Of a DNA stretch of 64,000 bases, positions 32,518 through 41,860 are shown piece after piece. The notes beneath the pieces were generated by a model. The model was not told the origin of the DNA and did no database searches. It saw only the letters and a list, made by a program, of their open reading frames with translations. This stretch comes from Chrysiogenes arsenatis DSM 11915 (GTDB lineage Bacteria > Chrysiogenota > Chrysiogenetes > Chrysiogenales > Chrysiogenaceae), in NCBI RefSeq assembly GCF_000469585.1, contig NZ_KI273144.1:46753-110752 (forward strand), in the 5' to 3' direction. The stretch's first letter is position 1; every line of letters begins with the position of its first letter. A program made the position numbers and the translations under genes.

Positions 32518-33418
32518 AACCAAAAAAGGGTTTGCCCTCTTTAGCGTCATGATGCTCCTCGTCGCCATTATGCCATTTGCGGTGTACCTCGTTGCGAAAC
32601 GGGAAGATGCCGTCGCACGCGTCACCCTTTCCATCTGGCAACGTCAAGCGGCTCAATACGCCCTGAATATCACCGAAGGGTTTATGCGTGCCATTGTGCT
32701 CGACGATAACCTCTATGATGCCACGACCGACTGGTGGTTTTTCGGATTTCCCCGCTACATGACGACTCCTGATCATTACGATATTTCGTTTCGCGTTACC
32801 CCGTCCAATGCACGCATCAACCTCACCCAACTGCTGGGAAGACCGGGATATGAAGAGTTTCTGACACAGCAAACCGAGCGCGATCCCGAAGAGCCCCCGT
32901 TTCCGCTGGCCACTTTTTTAGACTGGGTTGATAGCGACGACACCACGCGACCGGGCGGTGCCGAAAAAGACGAATACCTCCGTGCCGATAAAAATTATCG
33001 CCCTCGAAACGCTCCTCTGGTACGATACGCCGAAGCACGCATGATTCAGGGATTCACGCAGCGCGATGTCGACCTCCTACGCGAGGTTGTTAGTATCGGC
33101 CAAACCGAAAAACTCAACATAAACTTTGCGGACGAAGAGCAAATCGCTTTTTTGACCGATCGCCCATCGTTGGCAGCACAAATCGTCGGCGAACGGACCA
33201 GTGGCCCCATTCAAGCGGTGGTCGATATCCTCAATCTCGATCCAACTATCGAGGCCGATGAATATGCTGCTATCGAAGGGGTGCTGGGAGTCCGTTCTGA
33301 CCGTTTTGAACTTGATATGGAAGTTGTCCGTAGCGGAATCATCTTTCGCTACTTTATTATTGTCGAAAGAACCTTTAACCGGAGCGCCAGGATAGTACTA
33401 TGGCAGGAAATCAGATAA
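32507..33418 (+). CDS. gspK: Type II secretion minor pseudopilin GspK
   Basis: The largest minor pseudopilin, capping the pseudopilus tip. Leader MNDKTKKG, followed by FALFSVMMLLVAIMPFAVYL, lacking Glu+5 as is normal for GspK. The inserted alpha domain contains FLDWVDSDD and the metal-site-like residues following it; LNINFADEEQIAFLTD and QAVVDILNLDP are typical of the helix-hairpin region. ATG 32507 overlaps gspJ; 303 residues. Confidence 0.93.
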   Translation: MNDKTKKGFALFSVMMLLVAIMPFAVYLVAKREDAVARVTLSIWQRQAAQYALNITEGFMRAIVLDDNLYDATTDWWFFGFPRYMTTPDHYDISFRVTPSNARINLTQLLGRPGYEEFLTQQTERDPEEPPFPLATFLDWVDSDDTTRPGGAEKDEYLRADKNYRPRNAPLVRYAEARMIQGFTQRDVDLLREVVSIGQTEKLNINFADEEQIAFLTDRPSLAAQIVGERTSGPIQAVVDILNLDPTIEADEYAAIEGVLGVRSDRFELDMEVVRSGIIFRYFIIVERTFNRSARIVLWQEIR

Positions 33419-34455
33419 CTCTCGACCGCTACCCCCACCTCGGCTGGTATGACGGTCGCCGCGAAAATGAACGTGGCATTCTGCGCGACACCGGATCACG
33501 CGAAGTGATCATGGTGCTTGCTGATCACCTTTTCTTTCCCATCATACTCACCTTGCCACCGGTGGAAAAAAGCCGCCGTGAAGCGATTGCACGGAGCGAA
33601 CTGCGCGCCCAATATCCCATCACGCCACAGCACGCCGTCATGCTGTTTAGTATGAATAACGTCGACCTCGCATTTGTGTCGGACACCTCACTGATTCGCA
33701 CCGAAGAGCGTGTGGCTCGCTCCAGCGGCTATCGCCCCGTTGCCGTACTGTGCAACGCCGCAACGTGGTTACTGCAACAGGTACAACTCCTTCCTGCAGG
33801 GCAGCGCGCCGAATATCGCGGTGGCGTCACTATGGTCGTGGAACGTCATGAAACAGGGAAATTCCAGATTGTTACTTGGCAACCCCTGTTTGAAGCAGAA
33901 TCGCCCCTTGATCACCTAACAACCTCTAAACCGATTCCTGATTTCTCTGTGGCTCTGGAAAAGCGCCCAAGCTTTTTGAGCCGCCTCCCAAAAGGGAATC
34001 AAATCATCAGCGGAGTTGCCATTGCGGCGGTGTGCTTGCTCGTCAGCTTCGGGCTCAGCGGGTATGCCGGAGCATTAGTGAATGACGCCAGCAAAAAACA
34101 GATCGAAACCCTCTGGAGTGGTGCCTTCCCCGGAGAACGAGTTCCCGTCGACCCCGTTGGCATTCTCCTCTCGCGCATCCGTAGTGCCAGTGGTAATGCC
34201 GCTGGCAGCATCGCGCCTCATACCTCACTGAGCACCCTTTCACTGGCCTTTAGCGGACTGGAAGGGATTACATTGCAAGAAGTGACTCTCGAAGATGGGA
34301 AAGTGGAACTGGTCGGTCGCAGTGCGACCCTTGTTCTGGTCGATGCGCTCATGGAAAAACTCGCTCAACTCGACATCCCCTTGCACTGGAGACTCTTACG
34401 CGCGGACAGTACCAGTGAGCAAATAGAATTCCGCATCACGGGAGGACGCTCATGA
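33400..34455 (+). CDS. gspL: Type II secretion inner-membrane protein GspL-like
   Basis: A 351-residue protein in the gspL position. The N-terminal two-thirds is a cytoplasmic actin-like domain, poorly conserved (REVIMVLADHLFFPIILTL, ELRAQYPITPQHAVML). One membrane helix lies near 205-230 (IISGVAIAAVCLLVSFGLSG), and a periplasmic ferredoxin-like domain ends the protein. GspL recruits the GspE ATPase to the membrane. Overlaps gspK by 19 bases and gspM by 4. Assignment rests on topology and order more than on sequence motifs. Confidence 0.78.
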   Translation: MAGNQITLDRYPHLGWYDGRRENERGILRDTGSREVIMVLADHLFFPIILTLPPVEKSRREAIARSELRAQYPITPQHAVMLFSMNNVDLAFVSDTSLIRTEERVARSSGYRPVAVLCNAATWLLQQVQLLPAGQRAEYRGGVTMVVERHETGKFQIVTWQPLFEAESPLDHLTTSKPIPDFSVALEKRPSFLSRLPKGNQIISGVAIAAVCLLVSFGLSGYAGALVNDASKKQIETLWSGAFPGERVPVDPVGILLSRIRSASGNAAGSIAPHTSLSTLSLAFSGLEGITLQEVTLEDGKVELVGRSATLVLVDALMEKLAQLDIPLHWRLLRADSTSEQIEFRITGGRS

Positions 34456-34955
34456 AAAAGTCATTCGCGCACTTAAACCAGAAATATCAGGCACTCAATG
34501 TCCGTGAACAAAAAATTCTGCTCTGGGGCGGGGTCTTTCTTGCACTTCTCATCCTGTGGCAAATCTGGGAAACGTCAGCGTCCGCCATCGGTAACTCTGA
34601 ACAACGCTCACAACGAACACTGCAAACACAAATACGAGTGGAACAACTCCTTAGCGAATATCGCCACATCTCAACACAACTGAAAACGAATGTTGACACT
34701 TCTCAGGTATCTTACATCGAACGACTCGCAAGCCGACTCAATCTCCAGCCCCGCTTTGTCAGTGCACGCCCCATAAATTACGGCACTCAGCAAGCCTACG
34801 AAGCACGCTTTGAGGGCTTGTATGCCGAAGAAGTGGACACACTGTTGCAGACACTTCAGGCAGAACGAGCAGCAGTGCTACGCATGCATCTGGCGCGTCG
34901 CTTTGACAACGCCACCCGCGCTGATCTCGTGATCATCATTCAGCGGGGGGCATAA
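34452..34955 (+). CDS. gspM: Type II secretion protein GspM-like
   Basis: A 167-residue bitopic protein. The short N-terminal cytoplasmic part (YQALNVREQKILLWGG) is typical of GspM, followed by one membrane helix (VFLALLILWQIW) and a periplasmic coiled coil with a ferredoxin-like end. It starts at ATGA overlapping gspL. GspM pairs with GspL in the inner-membrane platform. Confidence 0.83.
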   Translation: MKKSFAHLNQKYQALNVREQKILLWGGVFLALLILWQIWETSASAIGNSEQRSQRTLQTQIRVEQLLSEYRHISTQLKTNVDTSQVSYIERLASRLNLQPRFVSARPINYGTQQAYEARFEGLYAEEVDTLLQTLQAERAAVLRMHLARRFDNATRADLVIIIQRGA

Positions 34956-34958
34956 CCG

Positions 34959-35726
34959 ATGATGCAGCGTGCACTAAAAATTCTCGCCTTTGCCGGGATA
35001 ACCCTGCTTTTTCTGTTGATACTCATGCCGTGGCACCGCATTGCGAACTACGGAGCGACAAAAATTCCCGGACTCCGTTTTGTGGCCTACGACTCGCATC
35101 TTTCGCTGAGTGGCATCAAGCTCAACCCCGTCGATATTTCCTGGCAAGGGTATCGCGTACAACTCGACACCCTGACACTCGGATTTTCGCCGTTTCAGTG
35201 GAGTGCCAAAATCGCTGCCGGCCTTGCTCCAGCCGGCGAAGCGGCATTTCAGATTCCGCTTGGTAACCGCCAAGGCAATGGCACGATTGACACCATTCCG
35301 CTCGGCTCTATTTTCAGCCTATTCCAGCTCCCACTCACGGGAGGTGAACTTTTTGGAACTGCCACCTTCCACCCCACACAACAACATGGGAGCGCCACCC
35401 TGCGCATCCTCGGGCCGGTATACCCCATTGCCGGATTAAAAATGGTCTTGCAAGATTTACAACTGCGCGATGGGGTCACACGGATAGCCTTTGAAGGCGG
35501 CAAAGGGACACTCGACAATATTGAACTGACCACGAACCAAGGGCGGATCACCGGCACTGGCGAGTTCGATCAGCAAGGGATGTTTCGCCTGCGCCTTGCG
35601 ATTACCGGTGACGGCTTAACCCAAACGATTACCAGCCTCACGGGTGTTATGCCCGGCGCAGACGGCACCATAAAACTCCAGCTTAGTGGCGGCAATCAGC
35701 CGCTGCAATACAGTGAATGGAACTAA
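34959..35726 (+). CDS. gspN: Type II secretion protein GspN-like
   Basis: A 255-residue protein with one N-terminal membrane anchor (ILAFAGITLLFLLILMPW) and a beta-rich, AsmA/GspN-like periplasmic part (GIKLNPVDISWQGYRVQLDT, GEFDQQGMFRLRLAITGDG). Three bases after gspM. GspN is accessory and absent from many T2SS. The C-terminus is followed directly by an oxidoreductase gene of unrelated function. Named by position, anchor and repeated beta pattern. Confidence 0.75.
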   Translation: MMQRALKILAFAGITLLFLLILMPWHRIANYGATKIPGLRFVAYDSHLSLSGIKLNPVDISWQGYRVQLDTLTLGFSPFQWSAKIAAGLAPAGEAAFQIPLGNRQGNGTIDTIPLGSIFSLFQLPLTGGELFGTATFHPTQQHGSATLRILGPVYPIAGLKMVLQDLQLRDGVTRIAFEGGKGTLDNIELTTNQGRITGTGEFDQQGMFRLRLAITGDGLTQTITSLTGVMPGADGTIKLQLSGGNQPLQYSEWN

Positions 35727-35766
35727 CCCACTTTACAAACCTCAAAACAACAACAGGGGGAAAACC

Positions 35767-36753
35767 ATGTCTAACTTCCAAGCCTTCCGTGTATTTGAAG
35801 AAGACAATCAGTTTTCTTCGCGCGTCGTTGAGAGAACGACAGAAGAACTGCCCGATGGCGACGTTCTCATCCGCGTCCACTACTCATCACTCAACTACAA
35901 AGATGCCCTGTCAACAACCGGCAATAAGGGCGTTACCAAACAGTATCCACACACGCCCGGCATTGATGTTGTCGGCGAAGTGGTGGACGACCGCACTGGC
36001 ACCTTCGCCCCACAGAACCCGGTACTCGTCACTGGCTTTGACCTTGGCATGAACACCGATGGAGGATTTGGCGAATACGTCCGCGTTCCCGCGAACTGGG
36101 TAATGCCGCTTCCGGCGGAGCTAACACCACCAGAATCCATGATTTTTGGTACGGCGGGACTCACCGCCGGACTGATGGTGCAGGCGCTGCTTGAACACGG
36201 AGTGCCGACCAATGAAGGTGAGATTCTCGTCACCGGCGCCACAGGCGGCGTCGGCTCGCTCGCGGTGGCCATCCTCGCGAAACTTGGCTATCAGGTTGTG
36301 GCCGTGAGTGGCAAAAGCGACGCGGTTGATTGGTTAAAAGCACTTGGAGCACAAGAAGTGATTGGGCGTGATGCGCTTGGCGACCCCAATCGCCCGCTCT
36401 TGAAAGAACGGTGGCGCGGCGTGGTCGATGTCGTCGGCGGCACAACGCTGGCAGCCGCTATCAAGTCAACCCGCTACGGCGGAACCGTCACGTGCAGCGG
36501 TCTCGCCGGTTCGGCTGATTTGCCACTCAACGTTTTTCCGTTCATTCTCCGTGGCGTACAGCTTATCGGCATTGACTCCGTGCAATGCCCAATGCCGAAG
36601 CGCCAGCAGATCTGGCAAAAGCTCAGCCGCGAATGGAAACCCGCCAACCTCGACGCTCTCAGCAGCACCATCACATTGAGCGATATTGCCGCGCGCGTCG
36701 AAGCGATGCTGGCGGGTAGTGTGCGGGGCAGAACCGTCGTATCGCTTATCTGA
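35767..36753 (+). CDS. YhdH/AcuI-type quinone oxidoreductase (acryloyl-CoA reductase-like)
   Basis: A 328-residue NADPH-dependent MDR-family enzyme. The start is ATG 35767 after a G-rich site. Signature residues are SSLNYKDALSTTG, PHTPGIDVVGEVV, FGTAGLTAGLMVQALLEHG, VTGATGGVGSLAVAILAKLG and PFILRGVQLIGIDSVQCPM, typical of the YhdH/AcuI subgroup that reduces acryloyl-CoA to propionyl-CoA. It shares the strand of the gsp genes (40 bases after gspN). Its 3' end overlaps the convergent DUF5706 gene by 8 bases. Real substrate not shown by the sequence. Confidence 0.92.
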   Translation: MSNFQAFRVFEEDNQFSSRVVERTTEELPDGDVLIRVHYSSLNYKDALSTTGNKGVTKQYPHTPGIDVVGEVVDDRTGTFAPQNPVLVTGFDLGMNTDGGFGEYVRVPANWVMPLPAELTPPESMIFGTAGLTAGLMVQALLEHGVPTNEGEILVTGATGGVGSLAVAILAKLGYQVVAVSGKSDAVDWLKALGAQEVIGRDALGDPNRPLLKERWRGVVDVVGGTTLAAAIKSTRYGGTVTCSGLAGSADLPLNVFPFILRGVQLIGIDSVQCPMPKRQQIWQKLSREWKPANLDALSSTITLSDIAARVEAMLAGSVRGRTVVSLI

Positions 36754-37279
36754 CGAGAGTAACCCCACCAGCCGCCACTAATCCCGCCAACAACGCCCAC
36801 TTACCGTACATCAGCTTGCGATATTTACTCTTCAGCCGAAACGAGCCGAGGTAGTAAATATCGCGCAAGTACGCTTCGTAGAGCGCTTCGCGGTCGTTGA
36901 TTAGCTTTTTCCCAAGCGCAATGTACTCTTGTTCTGAAATTTTCGAAAAACTCTGGTAGTGAAAAATATCAATGCCGCTGACATCTCGAACCTGTGGCAC
37001 AATCGTCAACAAGCTAAAGTAGATCGCCACCACACTCGTCAGCAATAGTATTTCGGGGACAAAACGATCCATCCGATCATACTGCGCCAGCGTGATGGTA
37101 ATAATCACCGTCGAAACCGTCAGCAGTGCGCTGGCCTTATGGTCAGCCATCTTATTGTAATCCATATGCTTTACCAAATTAGCATTGAGCACATTGGTTG
37201 CCAGCAGCCGTGGTAAGAGTGGCTCTTCGGCTGGCGCTGGACTTGTGGTTGGTGTTATGGGCGTATCTAAATCTGACAT
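36746..37279 (-). CDS. Pycsar-effector-like membrane protein (DUF5706), no cyclase nearby
   Basis: A 177-residue protein with an N-terminal Pro/Thr-rich stretch, then HMDYNKMADHKASALLTVST leading into a membrane helix. A second helix follows (FVPEILLLTSVVAIYFSLL), then a helical region (SEQEYIALGKKLINDREALY, LRDIYYLGSFRLKSKYRKLM) and a final helix (WALLAGLVAAGGVTL). The D-x-K-A start of the first helix and the order helix-helix-linker-helix match the PycTM/DUF5706 family as I know it. It follows kdsB by only 3 bases, so it rides in a housekeeping operon without a uridylate or cytidylate cyclase beside it. A conserved non-defence role is as likely as toxin function. Confidence 0.72.
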   Translation of the reverse strand: MSDLDTPITPTTSPAPAEEPLLPRLLATNVLNANLVKHMDYNKMADHKASALLTVSTVIITITLAQYDRMDRFVPEILLLTSVVAIYFSLLTIVPQVRDVSGIDIFHYQSFSKISEQEYIALGKKLINDREALYEAYLRDIYYLGSFRLKSKYRKLMYGKWALLAGLVAAGGVTLVR

Positions 37280-37282
37280 CGC

Positions 37283-38002
37283 TTATACTCCTTTTTCACG
37301 CAAAAGCCGCTCCACCCGTTCACGATCTTCCGGCACATCCACTCCGATAGTTGTATATTCGGTGGTCGGCACACTAATCGCGTATCCGCGCTCCAGCGCC
37401 CGCAATTGTTCCAGCTCTTCCGCTTGCTCCAGTGGCGAGCGTGGCCACGTCACAAAATCGAGCAAAAACGGGCGACGATACACGTACAACCCAACATGGG
37501 CGAAGTAATCCGTGTAGGCCAAGCGGTTAAACGGCAGTCGCGAACGGCTGAAGTAGAGCGCGCGGTCGGTATGTCCGACGACAACTTTGACGATATTCGG
37601 GTTATCAGGATTTTCCTCAGCATCAAACGGACGCTTTAGACTGCCCATCATCAGCGTGTGATCGCGCAGCAGCGGCGCAACCGCTTGCTCGATCATCAGC
37701 GGATTGATGAGCGGTTCGTCGCCCTGCACATTGACAATAATCTCGTCGTCCACCTTCGCCGCCACTTCGGCCACGCGATCCGTCCCGGTCGCGCACTCCG
37801 GCGAGGTCAACGCGACATTCCCCCCAAAGCCCCGCACCACATCGGCAATCCGTTCATCATCGGTTGCAACCGTTACCGTAGCGTTTGGCACCAGTAAACA
37901 CTGCTCATAGACCCATTGGATCATTGGTTTGCCCGCAATGATGACGAGCGGTTTCCCCGGAAAACGGGTTGAAGCGTACCGCGCTGGGATAATGATGTGC
38001 AT
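37283..38002 (-). CDS. kdsB: 3-deoxy-manno-octulosonate cytidylyltransferase (KdsB)
   Basis: Activates Kdo as CMP-Kdo for LPS core synthesis. N-terminal MHIIIPARYASTRFPGKPL contains the nucleotide-binding R-x(2)-S-T-R-x-P-G-K-P-L. Further signatures are ALTSPECATGTDRVAEVA, VNVQGDEPLI and HVGLYVYRRPFL. ATG 38002 is preferred because AAGGGAG precedes it; an ATG at 38032 would overlap clpA by 20 bases. 239 residues. A second Kdo gene, kdsC, is at the left end of this window. Confidence 0.95.
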   Translation of the reverse strand: MHIIIPARYASTRFPGKPLVIIAGKPMIQWVYEQCLLVPNATVTVATDDERIADVVRGFGGNVALTSPECATGTDRVAEVAAKVDDEIIVNVQGDEPLINPLMIEQAVAPLLRDHTLMMGSLKRPFDAEENPDNPNIVKVVVGHTDRALYFSRSRLPFNRLAYTDYFAHVGLYVYRRPFLLDFVTWPRSPLEQAEELEQLRALERGYAISVPTTEYTTIGVDVPEDRERVERLLREKGV

Positions 38003-38012
38003 AGCAACTCCC

Positions 38013-40250
38013 TTATGTGGTGGAATAGGCAAACGTCAACGTGCCTTCATCGTCCAAGTCAACCGCAACCGACCCACCTTTTTCCAAGGCGCCAAAAAGG
38101 ATTTCATCCGCCAGTACGTCGTGCACTTCCTGCTGGATTAAATTCGCCAGCGGACGCGCGCCATACTGCGGACTGTATCCCTTTTTCGCTAGATAGCCGC
38201 AGGCCGCAGGGCTCAGCGCAATTTTTACTTTTTTCTCTTCCAGCTGCCGTTCCAGATCAAGCACAAACTTTTCGACAATCCGCTCCATCACCGTCGCTTC
38301 CAGCGGCGCAAACGGCACAATCGCATCGAGTCGATTGCGGAACTCCGGCGAAAAGAACCGCTCGACTGCCTCTTTGGAACGGGGCAGCAGGTCAGAACCA
38401 AAACCAAGCTGTGCCGACTCGCGCGCGCCACAGTTGCTCGTCATAATAATGACTGTATTGCGAAAGTCCGCACTCACACCCGTGTTATCCGTCAGCGTCG
38501 CATGGTCAAAAACCTGCAACAATAGGTTAATCAGGTCAGGGTGCGCCTTTTCAATTTCGTCGAGGAGCAAGACAGTATGCGGATTTTTGCGAATCGCTTC
38601 GGTTAACAGTCCACCCTGCTCAAAACCAACGTACCCTGGCGGCGCACCAATAAGGCGCGAAACCGCGTGTTTTTCCATGTACTCGCTCATATCAAAGCGG
38701 GTGAAATTGATTCCGAGCGCGAACGCTAACTGCCGCGCCACTTCGGTTTTCCCCACTCCCGTTGGGCCAGTAAACAGGAAAGAGCCCATCGGTTTGCGCG
38801 GATTCCCCAGTCCGGCACGCGAACGCTTGATCGAGCGGGAAAGCAGGCGGATGGCGTCATCCTGCCCAAATACCACCCGTTGCAGTTCTGACTCTAACGT
38901 CCGCAATACTTCGCGGTCATCGCTCGGCACCGTCCGTGCCGGAATTTTGGCCATCGTGGCCAGGCACCGTTCGATATCCGCCACTGTCACACTGCTGCGC
39001 TGGCGCGAAGGAGGGAGTAGCCGAAACGATGCCCCCACTTCGTCGATCAAGTCGATGGCTTTATCCGGCAAAAAGCGGTCGTTTAAGTAGCGGTGCGAAA
39101 GCTCGGCCGCCGCACGGAGCACCGCTTCGCTGTAGCGCACCTGATGATGCTCTTCGTAATGGCGACGCAGTCCCATTAAAATTTTGACCGTCTCGTCAAC
39201 CGAAGGCTCGTTCACATCGATATTCTGAAAGCGGCGGTTGAGCGCCACATCTTTTTTAAAGTGCGTCCGGTATTCCTGAAACGTCGTCGCGCCAATGCAG
39301 CGCAATTTTCCTGACGCCAGCGCAGGCTTCAGGATATTGGCCGCATCCACCGAACCGCCGCTGGTCGCCCCGGCACCAACGATCGTATGGATTTCGTCGA
39401 TAAACAGAATCGTTGTGTGGGTTGCATTCAGTAGCTCTTGCACGATCCCTTTCAGCCGCTTTTCGAAGTCGCCACGATAGCGCGTACCCGCTAACAACGA
39501 CCCGACATCGAGCGAATATATACGTGCATCGCGCAACATTTGCGGCACATTGCCATCAGCAATGCGGCTGGCAATCCCCTCGACAATCGCGGTTTTACCA
39601 ACACCGGGATCGCCGACAAAAATCGGATTATTTTTCTTACGGCGACACAACACCTGAATAGCGCGGCGCACTTCGGGATCGCGCCCAATCAACGGATCAA
39701 GTCCACCGTCACGGGCTTTTTCTACTAACTCTTCGGTAAACGCTTTCAGCAGCGATTTCTTTGCGCCACTTTCTCCGGAAACATCATCGGACGGTGCTGC
39801 GGCAGTGTGCTCGTCATCCTCGCGCAAAATACCGTGCGAAATGATTTCTAACACATCGGCGCGTTCAACACCTTGCGAACGGAGGATAAACGTCGCCATG
39901 GTATCCGTTTCGACCAGCAGTGACGCGAGCAGATCAGTCGTTTCGGCTTCGTTTTTCCCCGCGCTTTGCAGATGCAGAATCATCCGCTGCATCACCCGCT
40001 GAAACGCCACCGTCTGCACGGGCTCTTCGCGCGTATTTTCGGGGAGTGCTTCGAGCGAATCAAGGTAGATAAGCACCTGATTGCGAATCACCCGCGGGTC
40101 AGCCTGACAACCGGAAAGTACTTGTAAAATAAGTGTATCGGTCAACATCGCCAGTAGCAGGTGGTCGAGCGTTAAGTATTCGTGGCGCCGTTCCGTTGCC
40201 TCCTGAAACGCAAGGGCAATTACCTGATTAAGCCGTTTACTGAGCATCAT
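38013..40250 (-). CDS. clpA: ATP-dependent Clp protease ATP-binding subunit ClpA
   Basis: Class I Hsp100 unfoldase feeding ClpP, 745 residues. N-terminal Clp repeats (about 1-145, [16 protein letters not shown]). AAA+ module 1 has GDPGVGKTA and [15 protein letters not shown]; module 2 has GPTGVGKTE and [25 protein letters not shown] carries the sensor 1 region. No middle coiled-coil, so ClpA not ClpB/ClpC. It starts at the ATGA overlap with clpS, its adaptor. ClpP is not in the window. Confidence 0.96.
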   Translation of the reverse strand: MMLSKRLNQVIALAFQEATERRHEYLTLDHLLLAMLTDTLILQVLSGCQADPRVIRNQVLIYLDSLEALPENTREEPVQTVAFQRVMQRMILHLQSAGKNEAETTDLLASLLVETDTMATFILRSQGVERADVLEIISHGILREDDEHTAAAPSDDVSGESGAKKSLLKAFTEELVEKARDGGLDPLIGRDPEVRRAIQVLCRRKKNNPIFVGDPGVGKTAIVEGIASRIADGNVPQMLRDARIYSLDVGSLLAGTRYRGDFEKRLKGIVQELLNATHTTILFIDEIHTIVGAGATSGGSVDAANILKPALASGKLRCIGATTFQEYRTHFKKDVALNRRFQNIDVNEPSVDETVKILMGLRRHYEEHHQVRYSEAVLRAAAELSHRYLNDRFLPDKAIDLIDEVGASFRLLPPSRQRSSVTVADIERCLATMAKIPARTVPSDDREVLRTLESELQRVVFGQDDAIRLLSRSIKRSRAGLGNPRKPMGSFLFTGPTGVGKTEVARQLAFALGINFTRFDMSEYMEKHAVSRLIGAPPGYVGFEQGGLLTEAIRKNPHTVLLLDEIEKAHPDLINLLLQVFDHATLTDNTGVSADFRNTVIIMTSNCGARESAQLGFGSDLLPRSKEAVERFFSPEFRNRLDAIVPFAPLEATVMERIVEKFVLDLERQLEEKKVKIALSPAACGYLAKKGYSPQYGARPLANLIQQEVHDVLADEILFGALEKGGSVAVDLDDEGTLTFAYSTT

Positions 40251-40555
40251 TCCACCTCACGCATGGTGCAGCGCAGGGGAAAGCCTCGCTTTTTTGCCAG
40301 CTGGTGCACCTGTGCCACTTTCGTCTGAGCAATTTCCAGAGGATACACACCGCACATCCCTTCGCCGTTGCGATGAACATGGCTGGTAATGAGTTCGGCA
40401 TCCGCCTGAGCTTTACGGAAGATGCGCATCAGCACTTCCACCACAAAATCCCACGTGCTGTAATCGTCGTTCAAAAGAATCACCACGTAGTTCCGTGGCT
40501 GGCGAATTTCTAACGCCACATCATCATGTGGCTGAAACTGATCGTGTAATGACAT
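40247..40555 (-). CDS. clpS: ClpA adaptor protein ClpS
   Basis: A 102-residue N-recognin adaptor that delivers N-degron substrates to ClpA. The conserved core YVVILLNDDYSTWDFVVEVL contains the N-D-D-Y binding motif, and AHVHRNGEGMCGVYPLEIAQ-like sequence (here SHVHRNGEGMCGVYPLEIAQ) forms the second half. Overlaps clpA by four bases, fixing the stoichiometric pair. Confidence 0.97.
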   Translation of the reverse strand: MSLHDQFQPHDDVALEIRQPRNYVVILLNDDYSTWDFVVEVLMRIFRKAQADAELITSHVHRNGEGMCGVYPLEIAQTKVAQVHQLAKKRGFPLRCTMREVE

Positions 40556-40588
40556 ACAAATACCTATTCAATTGAGTCAGAGTAATCA

Positions 40589-41050
40589 CTATTTTAAGGA
40601 AATTTCGACCGCAATTTCGTCGCATTCGGGAAACTTCGAACACTTAATGCAATCCGCCCAAATTTTATGCGGCAATTGATTTTTATCGATTTCCACAAAT
40701 CCCATCTTTTCAAAAAATCCAAGTTGATATGTGAGGGCAAACACCCGTGCAATACCCAGCGAGCGCGCTTCTTCTAAACAGGCGCTGACAATCAACGCCC
40801 CCATCCGCTGCCCCTGAAATTCGCGGTGCACCGCGAGCGAGCACACTTCGGCTAAGTCTTCCCAAATAATCCGTAGCGCGCCGCACGCCACAACATCGCC
40901 ATTCGCACTCCGCGCCACAAAAAAATCACGAATATTTTCGTACACATCGGTGAGCGACTTTGGCAGCATCAACCCTTCACCAGCGAAACTGTTAATCAGT
41001 GTATGAATGGTGCGTGCGTCGCTAATCAATCCTTTTTCAATAACAATCAT
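40589..41050 (-). CDS. GNAT-family N-acetyltransferase, likely class III N-acetylglutamate synthase
   Basis: A 153-residue GNAT enzyme. Acetyl-CoA site: REFQGQRMGALIVSACLEEA. The C-terminal segment LPHKIWADCIKCSKFPECDE, with three cysteines, is characteristic of short amino-acid N-acetyltransferases that make N-acetylglutamate for arginine synthesis. VEVCSLAV-like strand (here DLAEVCSLAVHREFQG) fits too. It sits between lepB and clpS with gaps of 9 and 33 bases; no other arg gene is near. The exact substrate is inferred from family resemblance. Confidence 0.82.
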   Translation of the reverse strand: MIVIEKGLISDARTIHTLINSFAGEGLMLPKSLTDVYENIRDFFVARSANGDVVACGALRIIWEDLAEVCSLAVHREFQGQRMGALIVSACLEEARSLGIARVFALTYQLGFFEKMGFVEIDKNQLPHKIWADCIKCSKFPECDEIAVEISLK

Positions 41051-41059
41051 GGCGTTACC

Positions 41060-41833
41060 TCACCGAATCAAATTGCCTATCCGCGACAAACGAACATTGC
41101 CGGCCTCTGAATCCCACGAAAAATAAATAATAAATGCTTTGCCTAAAATGGCTTCTTCGGGAACCGTACCCCAAAAACGACCATCAAAAGAGTTATCGCG
41201 ATTGTCTCCCAAGGTAAAGTAATGACCTTCCGGCACCACAAACTCCGGCATGAAATCGCGCGCATCGCGCAGAATCATCGGATCAATAAACTGCTCATAT
41301 CCGGTGTGATACGGCTTTCCGTTGACCAGCAATTCTTTGGCGCGAATTTCCACGCGGTCGCCCGGCAGTGCCACAACGCGCTTAATGTAATCCACCGAAG
41401 GATCGGGGGGAAATTTGAATACCACAATATCGCCCTGATCAATCCCCGTAAAATGGTGGATAAATTTATTCACCAGTAAATGATCACCAATTTGGAGCGT
41501 TTCCAGCATCGAACCAGAAGGAATCTTAAATGCTTGTGCAATAAACAAAATGATCACCAGCGCCATCGCCAGTGTTTGCGAAATTCCCTGCACTGCTTCG
41601 TAAAATTTCCCTGAAGGACGCAGCTTTTTCCAGTGCCACACGAAAAAGACCCGCGCGTGAAAAATCGCCAAGGAAAGTAAAATGATAATCATCGGGATAG
41701 AAACCGTTGATTTGCCAAGCTTCAGTGGCATTTCATCAGCCCACAACAAAACGGCCAGCAGATAAAAGACGGCAATAATGCCGTCGAGATATTCGAGTTC
41801 AATTTTCTGTTTTAACTGTTCAAAGCGAGACAT
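41060..41833 (-). CDS. lepB: Signal peptidase I (LepB)
   Basis: Membrane peptidase that removes Sec/Tat signal peptides. Catalytic Ser is in KIPSGSMLETL, general-base Lys in DYIKRVVALPGD, and box D/E in LGDNRDNSFDGRFWG. Three hydrophobic segments precede the catalytic part (about 17-35, 43-62, 84-103), more than the usual one or two. 257 residues. Located right after lepA, as in many bacteria. Confidence 0.95.
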   Translation of the reverse strand: MSRFEQLKQKIELEYLDGIIAVFYLLAVLLWADEMPLKLGKSTVSIPMIIILLSLAIFHARVFFVWHWKKLRPSGKFYEAVQGISQTLAMALVIILFIAQAFKIPSGSMLETLQIGDHLLVNKFIHHFTGIDQGDIVVFKFPPDPSVDYIKRVVALPGDRVEIRAKELLVNGKPYHTGYEQFIDPMILRDARDFMPEFVVPEGHYFTLGDNRDNSFDGRFWGTVPEEAILGKAFIIYFSWDSEAGNVRLSRIGNLIR

Positions 41834-41860
41834 GCGCCATTCCTTTATGTTTTCTCAAAA

